From positions 62,001 through 126,000 of the forward strand of contig NZ_JAAZQL010000007.1 of NCBI RefSeq assembly GCF_012275515.1: DNA of 64,000 nucleotides, given 5' to 3'. Made by a program: the position numbers and the translations under genes. The notes beneath the pieces were generated by a model that was not told where the DNA came from, did not search any database, and was given only the letters and a program-made list of their open reading frames with translations. This stretch comes from Novosphingobium sp. SG707 (lineage in GTDB: Bacteria > Pseudomonadota > Alphaproteobacteria > Sphingomonadales > Sphingomonadaceae). Below are positions 17,349 through 26,020 of this stretch, piece by piece. Position 1 is the stretch's first letter. Each line of letters begins with the position of its first letter.

Positions 17349-17665
17349 GCTGTTTCTCCCTTTGGCGGACAGGTTTGGGCCGCAGCGCCATGGCCCGAAG
17401 TGCTTTGGCCGGTGCGCACCCGGTTCATGAACCCCATCACCGCCTCTTCGAGCACCGAGAGGTTCAGTGTGTAGATGATGGTCCCGCCACGGTTTTCGCC
17501 CAAAATCAGGCCTGCGGATTTCAGCTTGGCGAAATGGCCGGACATGGTGGGTTTGGAAACCGGGAAATGTTCGGCCAGCTCGCCTGCGGTCATCCCGCCG
17601 CGCTTGAGCAATTCCAGCACCTCACGGCGAATCGGATGGGAGAGAGCGTCGAAGATAGCGTTCAT
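17345..17665 (-). CDS. SdpR-like ArsR-family autorepressor
   Basis: A 106-residue winged-helix repressor: ALSHPIRREVLELLKRGGMTAGELAEHFPVSKPTMSGHFAKLKSAGLI is the canonical ArsR-family reading head (about residues 7-55), followed by the wing ENRGGTIIYTLN. It lacks the paired cysteines of metal-sensing ArsR proteins, which fits the SdpR subgroup. It leads an operon with the SdpI gene. No ribosome site is seen, so the message may be nearly leaderless. Inverted TTAGC/GCTAA repeats overlap the start region and are probably its operator. Confidence 0.85.
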   Translation of the reverse strand: MNAIFDALSHPIRREVLELLKRGGMTAGELAEHFPVSKPTMSGHFAKLKSAGLILGENRGGTIIYTLNLSVLEEAVMGFMNRVRTGQSTSGHGAAAQTCPPKGETA

Positions 17666-17687
17666 AGCTATTTAGCTAATACGCTAA
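17665..17687 (-). promoter_or_regulatory. Candidate SdpR operator
   Basis: Just before the start codon the plus strand reads TAGCTATTTAGCTA followed by TTAGC-N6-GCTAA, giving overlapping short inverted repeats in an AT-rich patch. ArsR-family autorepressors typically bind such dyads at their own promoter. Confidence 0.45.
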
Positions 17688-17815
17688 ACAGCAAATGACA
17701 AGCGGTTTGCAAGGCGGCGTGCGGGGCTGGCCTCCCATCGGTCCTTGGCGCCGCTGTCCCCTCTCTGCGCGCCTCCATTCTCGTCGCATGGGGAGAGCAA
17801 TTCGTCTGTGGACAC

Positions 17816-17842
17816 GGAACCGACCCGGAGGGCATGGGTTTG
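17816..17842 (+). promoter_or_regulatory. Weak EcfG-like promoter before the VOC gene
   Basis: GGAAC (17816-17820), 17 bases, then GTTTG (17838-17842), ending 20 bases before the ATG at 17863. It fits the alphaproteobacterial general-stress promoter pattern, but a single case this far from the main stress cluster could be chance. Confidence 0.35.
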
Positions 17843-17862
17843 GACGCCAAGGGAGAAGCAGC

Positions 17863-18273
17863 ATGACAAAAATGATCTTCGTGAATCTGCCGGTGACCGA
17901 TCTGCCCCGCGCCATGCGCTTTTACGATGCGCTGGGTTTCACCAACAACCCGCAGTTCAGCGACGACAATTCCGCCTGCATGGTGTGGAGCGAAACGATC
18001 AGCGTAATGCTGCTCACCCATGACAAATGGCGCGTTTTCACCAGCCGCCCGATCCCGCCCGCCACATCAAGCGAAGTGATGCTGGCCATTTCCTGCGAGA
18101 ACCGCGAGGCGGTGGACCGGATGAACGAGGCGGCCGATGCCCATGGCGGTCAGGCGGACGTCAATCCGGTGCAGGATCTGGGCTTTATGTATAACCGCAA
18201 TCTTGCCGATCCCGACGGGCATGTCTGGGAAGCCTTCTGGATGGATATGAGCGCCATGCCCGCCGGGGAGTGA
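17863..18273 (+). CDS. VOC-family (glyoxalase/dioxygenase fold) protein
   Basis: A 136-residue protein with the paired beta-alpha-beta-beta-beta units of the vicinal oxygen chelate superfamily: VNLPVTDLPRAMRFYDALGFTNNP at the N-terminus and NLADPDGHVWEAFWMD at the C-terminus. The family includes lyases, resistance proteins and many small proteins of unknown role, and this one is of the last kind. GGGAG lies before the ATG. It is convergent with a membrane protein gene. Confidence 0.85.
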   Translation: MTKMIFVNLPVTDLPRAMRFYDALGFTNNPQFSDDNSACMVWSETISVMLLTHDKWRVFTSRPIPPATSSEVMLAISCENREAVDRMNEAADAHGGQADVNPVQDLGFMYNRNLADPDGHVWEAFWMDMSAMPAGE

Positions 18274-18299
18274 AGCGGAAAGAGCGGAGCGCGGCCTGA

Positions 18300-18893
18300 T
18301 TATGACGGCTGCACTCCGCCGTTAATGCCTCCGGTCCACATAAGACCGGCAACGGCGCTCGCCCATGCGCCCATGATCGCGCAAAGGGTGATCGTGGCCT
18401 GCGCGGACTGCGCATCCGGCCGCCGCAGGGCCGCGAACAGATCGGCAAAGCCCAGATAGCCCACCCCCGCCACCGCGATATGCGCCGCCGCCAGCATGGC
18501 CAGCCCTCCCCCGGACAGCAAGGTGCCGAACATGCCGATAGCCTTGGGCCGTTCGGAGCGATGCATAAGCGCAACCGACCAGAGCAGTAGGGCCAGCAGG
18601 CAGGAGAGAACAAAGGTCAGTTCGGCGCGGACAGTCACAAGAGGTTCGGGCACGATCAGCATCACCGTCCGCGCCACGAACCCCACCTCCAGCATGATGA
18701 CGCCTGCCCGGTTGAGCGGACGGCGCGCGCCCAGCTCATCACACAGGCAAAGCGCGCCGAAAACCAACAGCAGCCATCCCGCATAAGCCCACGGCAGATT
18801 GACCCGGCCCAGCAGGCCGGCAGCCATTTGTGACGCCGCGCCAAGGGCGAGCGCAACAGCGCCGGTTCGTGCATTGCGGCTGGGTGAAGACAT
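18300..18893 (-). CDS. Multi-pass membrane protein of unknown function
   Basis: A 197-residue protein with about six hydrophobic helices and few charged loops (RPLNRAG and MHRSERPK are the main polar stretches). I do not recognise the family. It is divergent from a TetR regulator across a 60-80 bp gap that holds a perfect inverted repeat, so it is probably repressed by that regulator. The ATG at 18893 is preferred to 18908. Confidence 0.7.
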   Translation of the reverse strand: MSSPSRNARTGAVALALGAASQMAAGLLGRVNLPWAYAGWLLLVFGALCLCDELGARRPLNRAGVIMLEVGFVARTVMLIVPEPLVTVRAELTFVLSCLLALLLWSVALMHRSERPKAIGMFGTLLSGGGLAMLAAAHIAVAGVGYLGFADLFAALRRPDAQSAQATITLCAIMGAWASAVAGLMWTGGINGGVQPS

Positions 18894-18944
18894 AAGGGCG
18901 GGCTCCAATGGTGACGATGGCCGGGTGTTTAATGGGGGCGGATC

Positions 18945-18970
18945 ACGGCCGATATGGACAAGTCGGCCGT
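18945..18970 (+). promoter_or_regulatory. Palindromic operator, probably for the adjacent TetR regulator
   Basis: ACGGCCGA, ten bases, TCGGCCGT: a perfect inverted repeat with 8-bp arms, two turns apart as expected for TetR dimers. It lies directly before ATG 18972 and about 50 bases from the divergent membrane-protein gene, so it could control both. Its position also argues that the regulator starts at 18972 or later rather than at 18954, which would place the operator inside the coding region. Confidence 0.6.
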
Positions 18971-18971
18971 A

Positions 18972-19565
18972 ATGTCCGAACCATCATGCATGACACGCCC
19001 CACACCCCATTCAGGCGAAACACATTCCGGGGCCGATGCCCGCCTCGCCCTGCTGCGCAGCTTTGGCGAATTGGTGCTGACCCGCCGCTATGCCGATTTC
19101 GGCGTGAACAGCGTGATCCGTGCGGCGCAGGTGGCGCGCTCGACCTTCTATTACCATTTCAGCGGCAAGGACGATCTGCTGCTCGCCAATCTTCAGCCTT
19201 TCGCCAAGGCTCTGGCCTCCACGCTGGAGAGCCGTTCCGTCTCGCCCGAGCTGGAGCAATGGGTCGCCCATATCTGGCAGCATCGCGGCACGGCGCGCCG
19301 CCTGTTCGCCGGTCGGACCGGTGAGAAAATCCACGCGATGCTCGTCGACCATTTTCAGGAAAGCCTGCGCACAGGCCCCGCAACCCGGCGGCAGGAGACG
19401 ATCCCCATGCTGGCCGAACAGATCGCCGGGGCCATGGGCGCGCTCCTGCGAGGCTGGGTGGAGCACCGCTTTTCCGCCTCCGCTGTGTGTCTGGCCCAAA
19501 GCCTGCATCATTGCGCCACCGCGCTGGCGGGAGAGGATCCGGCTTTATCGCCCGCCCGCTCTTGA
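18972..19565 (+). CDS. TetR/AcrR-family transcriptional regulator
   Basis: About 197 residues. The N-terminal DNA-binding domain reads ALLRSFGELVLTRRYADFGVNSVIRAAQVARSTFYYHFSGKDDLL, with the YYHF signature of the recognition helix; the remainder is a helical ligand-binding domain with a C-terminal helix pair. It probably controls itself and the divergent membrane-protein gene through the palindrome between them. The ligand is unknown. The start could also be 18990. The htpG gene follows after 66 bases but seems to have its own promoter. Confidence 0.88.
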   Translation: MSEPSCMTRPTPHSGETHSGADARLALLRSFGELVLTRRYADFGVNSVIRAAQVARSTFYYHFSGKDDLLLANLQPFAKALASTLESRSVSPELEQWVAHIWQHRGTARRLFAGRTGEKIHAMLVDHFQESLRTGPATRRQETIPMLAEQIAGAMGALLRGWVEHRFSASAVCLAQSLHHCATALAGEDPALSPARS

Positions 19566-19589
19566 AACTGGCGCTGCCGCGCAACATCT
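19561..19589 (+). promoter_or_regulatory. Possible heat-shock (RpoH) promoter for htpG
   Basis: CTTGAAA at 19561-19567, overlapping the stop codon of the TetR gene, is followed 14 bases later by CAACATCT. This resembles RpoH promoters (CTTGAA... and a C-rich minus-10). htpG is a classic RpoH target, but the minus-10 match is modest. Confidence 0.35.
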
Positions 19590-19630
19590 GAGCGCCATTA
19601 TTGACCAACAGCAGGGAGTTTTGCCGACCC

Positions 19631-21523
19631 ATGACGAACGAAGTGCTGGACGGGGCGCGTCCGCAAACCCATGCATTCGAGGCCGACGTGGCCAAGCTGC
19701 TGCACATGATGGTGCACTCGGTCTATTCGGACAAGGATGTGTTCCTGCGCGAACTGATCTCGAACGCTGCGGATGCCTGCGAGAAGCTGCGCTATGAAGC
19801 GATTGCCCGGCCCGACCTGCTGGGCGAGGACCCGGCCCCACGCATCACCATCACCATTGATGCCGACGGCAACCGCCTGATCCTTGAGGACAATGGCATC
19901 GGCATGAGCGCGGCCGACATGGCCGAAACGCTGGGCACGATTGCGCGCTCGGGCACCAAGGCCTTCATGGACAGCATCGCGGCGGCCAAGGGCGATGAAC
20001 AGACACAATTGATCGGCCAGTTCGGCGTGGGCTTCTATTCGGCCTTCATGGTGGCATCCAAGGTCGACGTCATCTCGCGCCTCGCCGGACAGGATGAGGC
20101 GGCGATCTGGTCCTCCGACGGTTTGGGCACCTACACAGTCGGCGCCGTCTCCGCCGATGAAGCGCCTGCGCGCGGCACCCGCATAGTGCTGCATCTGATG
20201 GAAGAGGCCAAGGATTACGCCCAGCGCTATCGCATTGAGCAGATGGTGCGCGCCCAGTCCGGCCATGTCCCCGTGCCCATCACGCTGAAGGACAAGCCCG
20301 ATGCCGAGGGCGAGCAACTGGCCGACGGCACCGCTCTGTGGACCAGGCCCAAGAGCGAGATCAGCGAAGAGGAATACCAGGACTTCTATCGCAGCGTGGC
20401 GGGCCAGTGGGACGCCCCGGCGCTGACCCTGCATTACCGCGCCGAGGGGCGGTATGAATATAACGTCCTCGCCTTTGTGCCCGAAAGCCGCCCGTTCGAC
20501 CTGTTCGACCCGGACCGCAAGGGGCGGATGAAGCTCTATGTCCGCCGGGTGTTTATCACCGATGAGGCCGAATTGCTGCCGCGCTATCTGCGCTTTGTGC
20601 GGGGCCTTGTGGATTCGGCAGATCTGCCGCTCAATGTCTCACGCGAGATGATTCAGGACAGCCCGATCCTGACCACGATCCAGAAGGGCCTGACCGGCAA
20701 GGTGCTGGGCGAGTTGGAAAAGACCGCGAAGAATGATCCGGCGGCTTATGCCAAATTGTGGGACACGTTCGGCGCGGTCCTCAAGGAAGGGCTCTACGAG
20801 GATTTCGAGCGGCGCGAGACCTTGCTGCGTCTGGCCCGGTTCAAGACGACCACCTCGGGCGGCGAATGGCGTTCGCTGGAAGACTATGTCGCGGGCATGA
20901 AGGAGAACCAGACCGCGATCTATTACGCCACCGGCAGCGACATCGACCGCATCGCCGCCTCGCCCCAGTTGGAAGGCTTCCGTGCACGCGGGATCGAGGT
21001 GCTGCTGCTGCCCGATCAGGTGGACAGTTTCTGGGTGCGCGGCGGGATCGACATGGGCGGAAAGCCGTTCAAGTCGGTGACGCAGGGCGCGGCTGATCTG
21101 AGCCTGATCCCCCTGCCCGAAGGCGCCGAAACACCCAAGGCGGAGGCGAGCGACGATGTTTCCTCCTTCCTCGTCTTCATCAAGGACACGCTGGGTGAGG
21201 CGGTGTCGGACGTGCGCGCCTCGGACCGCCTGACCGACAGCGCGGTGTGCCTTGTGGCCAGCGAAAGCGGCCTTGACCGCCAGCTTGAAAAGCTGCTGGC
21301 CAATGCGGGTCAGGCTCCGGCAGGCACCAAGCCCGTCCTGGAGGTCAACCCCGCCCATCCGCAGATCGCGCGCCTTGCCGCCCTGCCCGCGCAGGATGAA
21401 TTGCGCGCCGATGCCGCCCATCTGCTGCTGGACGAGGCGCGGATTATCGATGGCGAACAACCGCTCGACCCGCGCGCCTTTGCCGAACGGCTGGGCCGGT
21501 TGATGGCGCGGGCTACGGACTGA
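19631..21523 (+). CDS. htpG: Molecular chaperone HtpG (Hsp90)
   Basis: A 630-residue bacterial Hsp90. The N-terminal GHKL ATPase domain shows ELISNAADACEKLRYEA, the DNGIGM Mg-ATP loop and GQFGVGFYSAFMVA; the middle domain has RRVFITDEAELLPRYLRFVRG and the Hsp90 signature LPLNVSREM; the C-terminal dimerisation domain runs from about 510. HtpG helps remodel client proteins together with DnaK under heat and oxidative stress. The length is normal. The start at 19631 (MTNEVLDGARPQTHAFEADV) is chosen over 19601 because the conserved sequence begins there. Confidence 0.97.
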   Translation: MTNEVLDGARPQTHAFEADVAKLLHMMVHSVYSDKDVFLRELISNAADACEKLRYEAIARPDLLGEDPAPRITITIDADGNRLILEDNGIGMSAADMAETLGTIARSGTKAFMDSIAAAKGDEQTQLIGQFGVGFYSAFMVASKVDVISRLAGQDEAAIWSSDGLGTYTVGAVSADEAPARGTRIVLHLMEEAKDYAQRYRIEQMVRAQSGHVPVPITLKDKPDAEGEQLADGTALWTRPKSEISEEEYQDFYRSVAGQWDAPALTLHYRAEGRYEYNVLAFVPESRPFDLFDPDRKGRMKLYVRRVFITDEAELLPRYLRFVRGLVDSADLPLNVSREMIQDSPILTTIQKGLTGKVLGELEKTAKNDPAAYAKLWDTFGAVLKEGLYEDFERRETLLRLARFKTTTSGGEWRSLEDYVAGMKENQTAIYYATGSDIDRIAASPQLEGFRARGIEVLLLPDQVDSFWVRGGIDMGGKPFKSVTQGAADLSLIPLPEGAETPKAEASDDVSSFLVFIKDTLGEAVSDVRASDRLTDSAVCLVASESGLDRQLEKLLANAGQAPAGTKPVLEVNPAHPQIARLAALPAQDELRADAAHLLLDEARIIDGEQPLDPRAFAERLGRLMARATD

Positions 21524-21662
21524 CCGGAATGGGGGCCGAGGTCCAGACCCGGCCCCCTTCCCCATGGAAATCCGGCGCATCGGTCCACCGCACCGCCCAT
21601 AGACGCCGCCGCGTTCCGCGCCTAAGGGACATGAACTTTCAGGCTGCAACAAGAGGCCCGCT

Positions 21663-22940
21663 GTGTCGATGGAACGACAAGCCAAAACCGGGCTCGCCCG
21701 CCTGCGCTGGACCCGAAATTTTGCATCGCGTATTGCCGCCATCCTTGGCGCGATGGCGCTGGCGTTGGTCGCCATCGCATTTGCGCAAGGCGGCGAATGG
21801 GCGCAACGCGCTTTTCTAGCGCTTTATCACCGTGCGCCGTGGTCGCCGCTGATCCTGACCCCGGCGCTGTTCATGACGGTCGTCTGGTTCACGCGCCGGT
21901 TCTGGCCGATGGCGCGGGCCTCGGGCATTCCGCAGGTGATGGCCGCCTGTCATAAACCCGACGGGGCCAAAGCCGCAGCGCTGCTTTCGCCGGCAACGGC
22001 TGCGGCCAAATTTGTCGGCACGCTGCTGATCCTGCTGGCGGGCGGATCGGCCGGGCGCGAAGGGCCCACCGTGCAGATCAGCGCCTCGATCATGATGGCG
22101 GTCAATCGTATGCTGCGGGTGCCGATCACCTCGGGCGTGGTGATTGCGGGCGGCGCGGCGGGCGTGGCGGCGGCGTTCAACACGCCGCTGGCCGGGGTGG
22201 CCTTTGCCATCGAGGAACTGGCCGCCGCGTTTGAGCAGAAGGTCGCGGTGCAGGTGATGGCGGCGGTGATGATCGCGGGTCTGGTCAGTCTGGGCCTGTC
22301 GGGCGATTACATCTATTTCGGCGCGATGAGCGCGGCGCTGGATCTGCGCACCATGCTGATGGTCGTGCCGATGGCCGGGATCGGCGGCGGGCTGCTGGGC
22401 GGATTGTTCGCCCGCGCGATGGTGGCCATGGCATGGTCGGGCGCGCCCTGGCTGGCCCGGATCAAGGGGCGGCCGCTGGTTCTGGCGGGCGTCTGCGGGC
22501 TGATTGTGGCGATCACGGGCGTTGCCAGCAATGGCCTCTCATGGGGCACGGGCTATGAAACCACCCGCGCGCTGCTCGAAGGGCATCAGGTTTCGCTGGC
22601 CTTCGGCCCGGCCAAGCTGATCTCGACATTGGCCACGGCGCTGAGCGGCGCGCCGGGGGGCATCTTTGCCCCCTCGCTCTCGGTGGGCGCAGGTCTGGGG
22701 CAGGCTCTGGCGATGATCTTTCCCACCCATGCCAGCGGGGCGATCGTGGTGCTGGGTATTGTCGGCTATTTTTCCGGCGTGGTGCGCGCGCCCCTGACAG
22801 CGATCATCATCGTGATGGAGATGACCGCCGACCGGTCGATGATCCTGCCGCTGTTCGGCACCGCGCTGATCGCGGATTGGGCCAGCGCGATGGTGTGCCG
22901 GCCCAAACTCTATCACGCGCTGTCGCTCAGCTTCCGCTAG
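21663..22940 (+). CDS. ClC-family chloride channel/exchanger
   Basis: About 425 residues with the double five-helix ClC fold. Selectivity-filter motifs are present: ASGIPQ, GSAGREGPTVQ with the gating glutamate, and GAPGGIFAPSLSVGAG. A second glutamate in GVAFAIEEL matches the internal proton glutamate of exchangers, so a 2Cl-/H+ antiporter is more likely than a passive channel. The tyrosine near the end (KLYHALS) may be the pore tyrosine. No CBS domains are attached. The frame opens with GTG at 21663, with ATG at 21669 as alternative. It is convergent with the RND gene, overlapping it by four bases. Confidence 0.93.
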   Translation: MSMERQAKTGLARLRWTRNFASRIAAILGAMALALVAIAFAQGGEWAQRAFLALYHRAPWSPLILTPALFMTVVWFTRRFWPMARASGIPQVMAACHKPDGAKAAALLSPATAAAKFVGTLLILLAGGSAGREGPTVQISASIMMAVNRMLRVPITSGVVIAGGAAGVAAAFNTPLAGVAFAIEELAAAFEQKVAVQVMAAVMIAGLVSLGLSGDYIYFGAMSAALDLRTMLMVVPMAGIGGGLLGGLFARAMVAMAWSGAPWLARIKGRPLVLAGVCGLIVAITGVASNGLSWGTGYETTRALLEGHQVSLAFGPAKLISTLATALSGAPGGIFAPSLSVGAGLGQALAMIFPTHASGAIVVLGIVGYFSGVVRAPLTAIIIVMEMTADRSMILPLFGTALIADWASAMVCRPKLYHALSLSFR

Positions 22941-25900
22941 TGCTCTGAGGCAGGCGGCAGGATACGGAACCACAGTGCGTAGAGCGCGGGCAGGAACACC
23001 AGCGTAAGCACCGTTCCGCCCAGCGTGCCGCCGATCAGCGTGATCGCCATCGAGCCCCAGAACACCGAACTGATGAGCGGCACAAAGGCCAGCACAGCGG
23101 CCAACGCGGTCAGGATCACCGGGCGCGAACGCTGGACGGTGGCCTCGACCACCGAGTCATAGGGGCTCATGCCCGCGTTCTGGTTATCGCGGATCTGGCC
23201 GATCAGGATCAGCGTGTTGCGCATCAGAATGCCCGCCAGAGCGATAAGGCCAAGGATGGCGTTGAACCCAAAAGGCGTACCCGTGAGCAGCAAAGTCGGC
23301 ACCACCCCGATCACCCCCAGCGGCGCGGTGAGCAGCACGATCCACATGGCCGAGAGGCTGCGCACCTGAAGGATGATGACGATCATCATCGCCGCGATCA
23401 TGATCGGGAAGATCGGCGCCAGCGCGGCATTGGCCTTGGCGGCCTCTTCAATCGAACCGGCCATGTCGATCCGGTATCCGGCAGGCAGATTCTTGATGAT
23501 CGGCTGCAGCTTGGCCAGCATGGCGGTGGAGACATCGGGGGGCTGAAGCCCGTCGGCAATATCGCCGCGCACGGTGATGGTGGGCACGCGGTCGCGGCGT
23601 TGCAGGATCGGGTCCTCCATGCGGACCTCGATCTTGCCGATCTGGCTGACAGGGATGCGCTCGCCATGGGCGCCGGTCAGCGTGTAATCACCGATGCGGG
23701 CCGGATCGAGCCGGTCGCCGCCCGCCGAACGCGCCACGACATCGACGGTGCGAATATCCTCGCGGGCCTGACTGACGGTCACGCCGGTCAGCAGGAATTG
23801 CAACTGATTGGCCACATCGCCCGAGGTCAGACCCAGCGCCTGCAACCGATCCTGATCCAGCACGAAATGCAGCGCCGGGACGCGGTCGCCCCAATCGGCA
23901 TTGACCGTGCGCATCATCGGATCGGCCTGCATCACCGCCTGCACCTGCGCGGCAATACTGCGCACCGTGGCCAGATCAGGTCCGTTAACGCGAAACGCCA
24001 CGGGGAAAGGCGATGGCGGACCAAACACCAATTGCGTCGCCCGCACCCGCGCAGCCGGGGCCAGACCATCGGCCGCCGCCTGACGCAGGCGCAGTTTCAG
24101 CGCGTCGCGGTCAGCTTCCTTGGCCGTGCGCACGATGATCTTGGCGAAGGAAGGATCAGGCAATTCGGGCGAAAGCGGGACATAGAAGCGCGGTGCGCCC
24201 TGACCCACATAGGTGGTGACGATGCGCGATTCCGGTTGCTTGCGCAGCCAGGTTTCCACCTGCCGCGCGGCCTCGCTTGTCTGGCCGATCGCGGTGCCCT
24301 TGGGCATCTGCACCTCGACCAGCAGTTCAGGCCGGTCGGAGGTGGGAAAGAACTGCTTTTTCACCGGCCCCATGCCGACCCCGGCAATCAGGAAAGCCCC
24401 GAAGGTCGCCCCCGCCACCAGCTTCTTGCGCCGCACCGCCCAGGCGATGACGCCGCGCACTTGGCTGTAGCGCGGCGTCTGATAGATGGCGGCATGGCCG
24501 CCCTCCACCGGTTTAATCGCGGGCAGCAGTTTCACCCCCATATAGGGCGTAAAGATCACCGCCACGAACCACGAGGCGATCAGCGCGAAGCCCACCACCC
24601 AGAAAATATTGCCCGCATATTCGCCCGCCGTGGACTTGGCAAAGCCCACCGGCATCAGGCCGATCACCGTGACCAGCGTGCCCGCCAGCATGGGCGCGGC
24701 CGTATGGCTCCACGCATAGGCCGAGGCGCGAATGCGATCATAGCCCTCCTCCATTTTGACCACCATCATCTCGATGGCGATGATCGCGTCATCGACCAGC
24801 AGGCCGAGCGCCAGGATGAGCGCGCCCAGCGTGATGCGATCAAAGGCGCGGTCCGTCGCCCACATGACCATCAGCACCACCGCCAGCGTCAAAGGCACGG
24901 CGGCGGCCACCACGATCCCCACGCGCCAGCCAAGGCTGATCAGGCTGACGATCATCACGATGATCAGCGCCTCCATGAAGGTATGCATGAACTGATCGAC
25001 GGCATCATGGATGTTGACCGATTGATCGGTCACATTGCTCAGCGTCATGCCCAGCGGCAATTGCTGCCGGATCGTGTCGGTCTCGGCGGCCAGCGCCTTG
25101 CCCAGATCTAGCCCGTTCCAGCCCTCGCGCATCACCACGCTCAGCATCAGCGCAGGTTCGCCCTCGCTGCGGATCAGGAAAGTGGCGGGGTCTTCATAGC
25201 CGCGCTCGACCTTGGCAATGTCAGACAGGCGCAAGGTGCGGTCATTGGCGATGATAGGCAGGTCGCGGATTTTCGACAGGTCATCAAACGCGCCATCCAG
25301 ACGGACCACCACCTGCTGCGCCTTGCTTTCGATCGAACCTGCGGGGGTCATCAGGTTCTGCTTGGCCAGCGCGTCAAAGATCGCGCGGGGGGAAACACCC
25401 AGCGTGGCGAGCCGTTCCTGCGCAAATTCGACATAGATGCGCTCAGGCCGCTCGCCCAGAATCCTGACCTTGTCGACGCCGGGGACATGCAGCAATTGCT
25501 GGCGCAGTTTCTCAGCCTCGCGCGCCAGATCGCGCTGGGGCACGCCTTTGGCCTTAAGCGCATAGAGACCGAAGCTGACATCGCCAAATTCGTCATCGAT
25601 GAAGGGGCCAACCACACCTTGCGGCAATTTGCGCGCCTCATCGCCAATTTTCTTGCGCGCCTGATAGAACTGCTCGGGCACGTCCTTGGGCGGCGTCTGA
25701 TCGCGCAGGGTCAGCGTGGTGAAGGCGAGGCCGGGCCGGGTGAAAGTCTCGCTGCGGTCATACCAGCGCAATTCCTGAAGCCGCTTTTCCAGCGGCTCGG
25801 CCACCTGATCCTGCATTTCCTGCGCGGTCGCGCCCGGCCATGCGGTGACCACGGTCATCACCTTGATCGTAAAGCCGGGGTCTTCAGCGCGGCCCAGTTT

Positions 25901-26020
25901 CAGAAAGGCAAAGACCCCGGCCAGAATGATCGCGATCAGAAAGAACAGCGTCACCGATTTTTCGCGCACGGCCAGCGCGGACAGGTTGAACCGTCCGGAC
26001 GTTTCCGACCCGCCGCTCAT
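22937..26020 (-). CDS. RND efflux permease (AcrB/MMPL-type inner-membrane pump)
   Basis: A 1027-residue pump with twelve membrane helices and two large periplasmic loops. The proton-relay aspartates lie in TM4 (LILALGLLVDDAIIAIEMM); the second half repeats the fold with GLIALAGILMRNTLILIGQI. It exports hydrophobic toxicants through the outer membrane together with the adaptor encoded immediately upstream, which it overlaps by four bases (ATGA), and the outer-membrane factor gene on the other side of the TetR regulator. Substrate range cannot be read from the sequence; the sequence is of the HAE-1 type rather than a heavy-metal pump. Confidence 0.93.
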   Translation of the reverse strand: MSGGSETSGRFNLSALAVREKSVTLFFLIAIILAGVFAFLKLGRAEDPGFTIKVMTVVTAWPGATAQEMQDQVAEPLEKRLQELRWYDRSETFTRPGLAFTTLTLRDQTPPKDVPEQFYQARKKIGDEARKLPQGVVGPFIDDEFGDVSFGLYALKAKGVPQRDLAREAEKLRQQLLHVPGVDKVRILGERPERIYVEFAQERLATLGVSPRAIFDALAKQNLMTPAGSIESKAQQVVVRLDGAFDDLSKIRDLPIIANDRTLRLSDIAKVERGYEDPATFLIRSEGEPALMLSVVMREGWNGLDLGKALAAETDTIRQQLPLGMTLSNVTDQSVNIHDAVDQFMHTFMEALIIVMIVSLISLGWRVGIVVAAAVPLTLAVVLMVMWATDRAFDRITLGALILALGLLVDDAIIAIEMMVVKMEEGYDRIRASAYAWSHTAAPMLAGTLVTVIGLMPVGFAKSTAGEYAGNIFWVVGFALIASWFVAVIFTPYMGVKLLPAIKPVEGGHAAIYQTPRYSQVRGVIAWAVRRKKLVAGATFGAFLIAGVGMGPVKKQFFPTSDRPELLVEVQMPKGTAIGQTSEAARQVETWLRKQPESRIVTTYVGQGAPRFYVPLSPELPDPSFAKIIVRTAKEADRDALKLRLRQAAADGLAPAARVRATQLVFGPPSPFPVAFRVNGPDLATVRSIAAQVQAVMQADPMMRTVNADWGDRVPALHFVLDQDRLQALGLTSGDVANQLQFLLTGVTVSQAREDIRTVDVVARSAGGDRLDPARIGDYTLTGAHGERIPVSQIGKIEVRMEDPILQRRDRVPTITVRGDIADGLQPPDVSTAMLAKLQPIIKNLPAGYRIDMAGSIEEAAKANAALAPIFPIMIAAMMIVIILQVRSLSAMWIVLLTAPLGVIGVVPTLLLTGTPFGFNAILGLIALAGILMRNTLILIGQIRDNQNAGMSPYDSVVEATVQRSRPVILTALAAVLAFVPLISSVFWGSMAITLIGGTLGGTVLTLVFLPALYALWFRILPPASEH

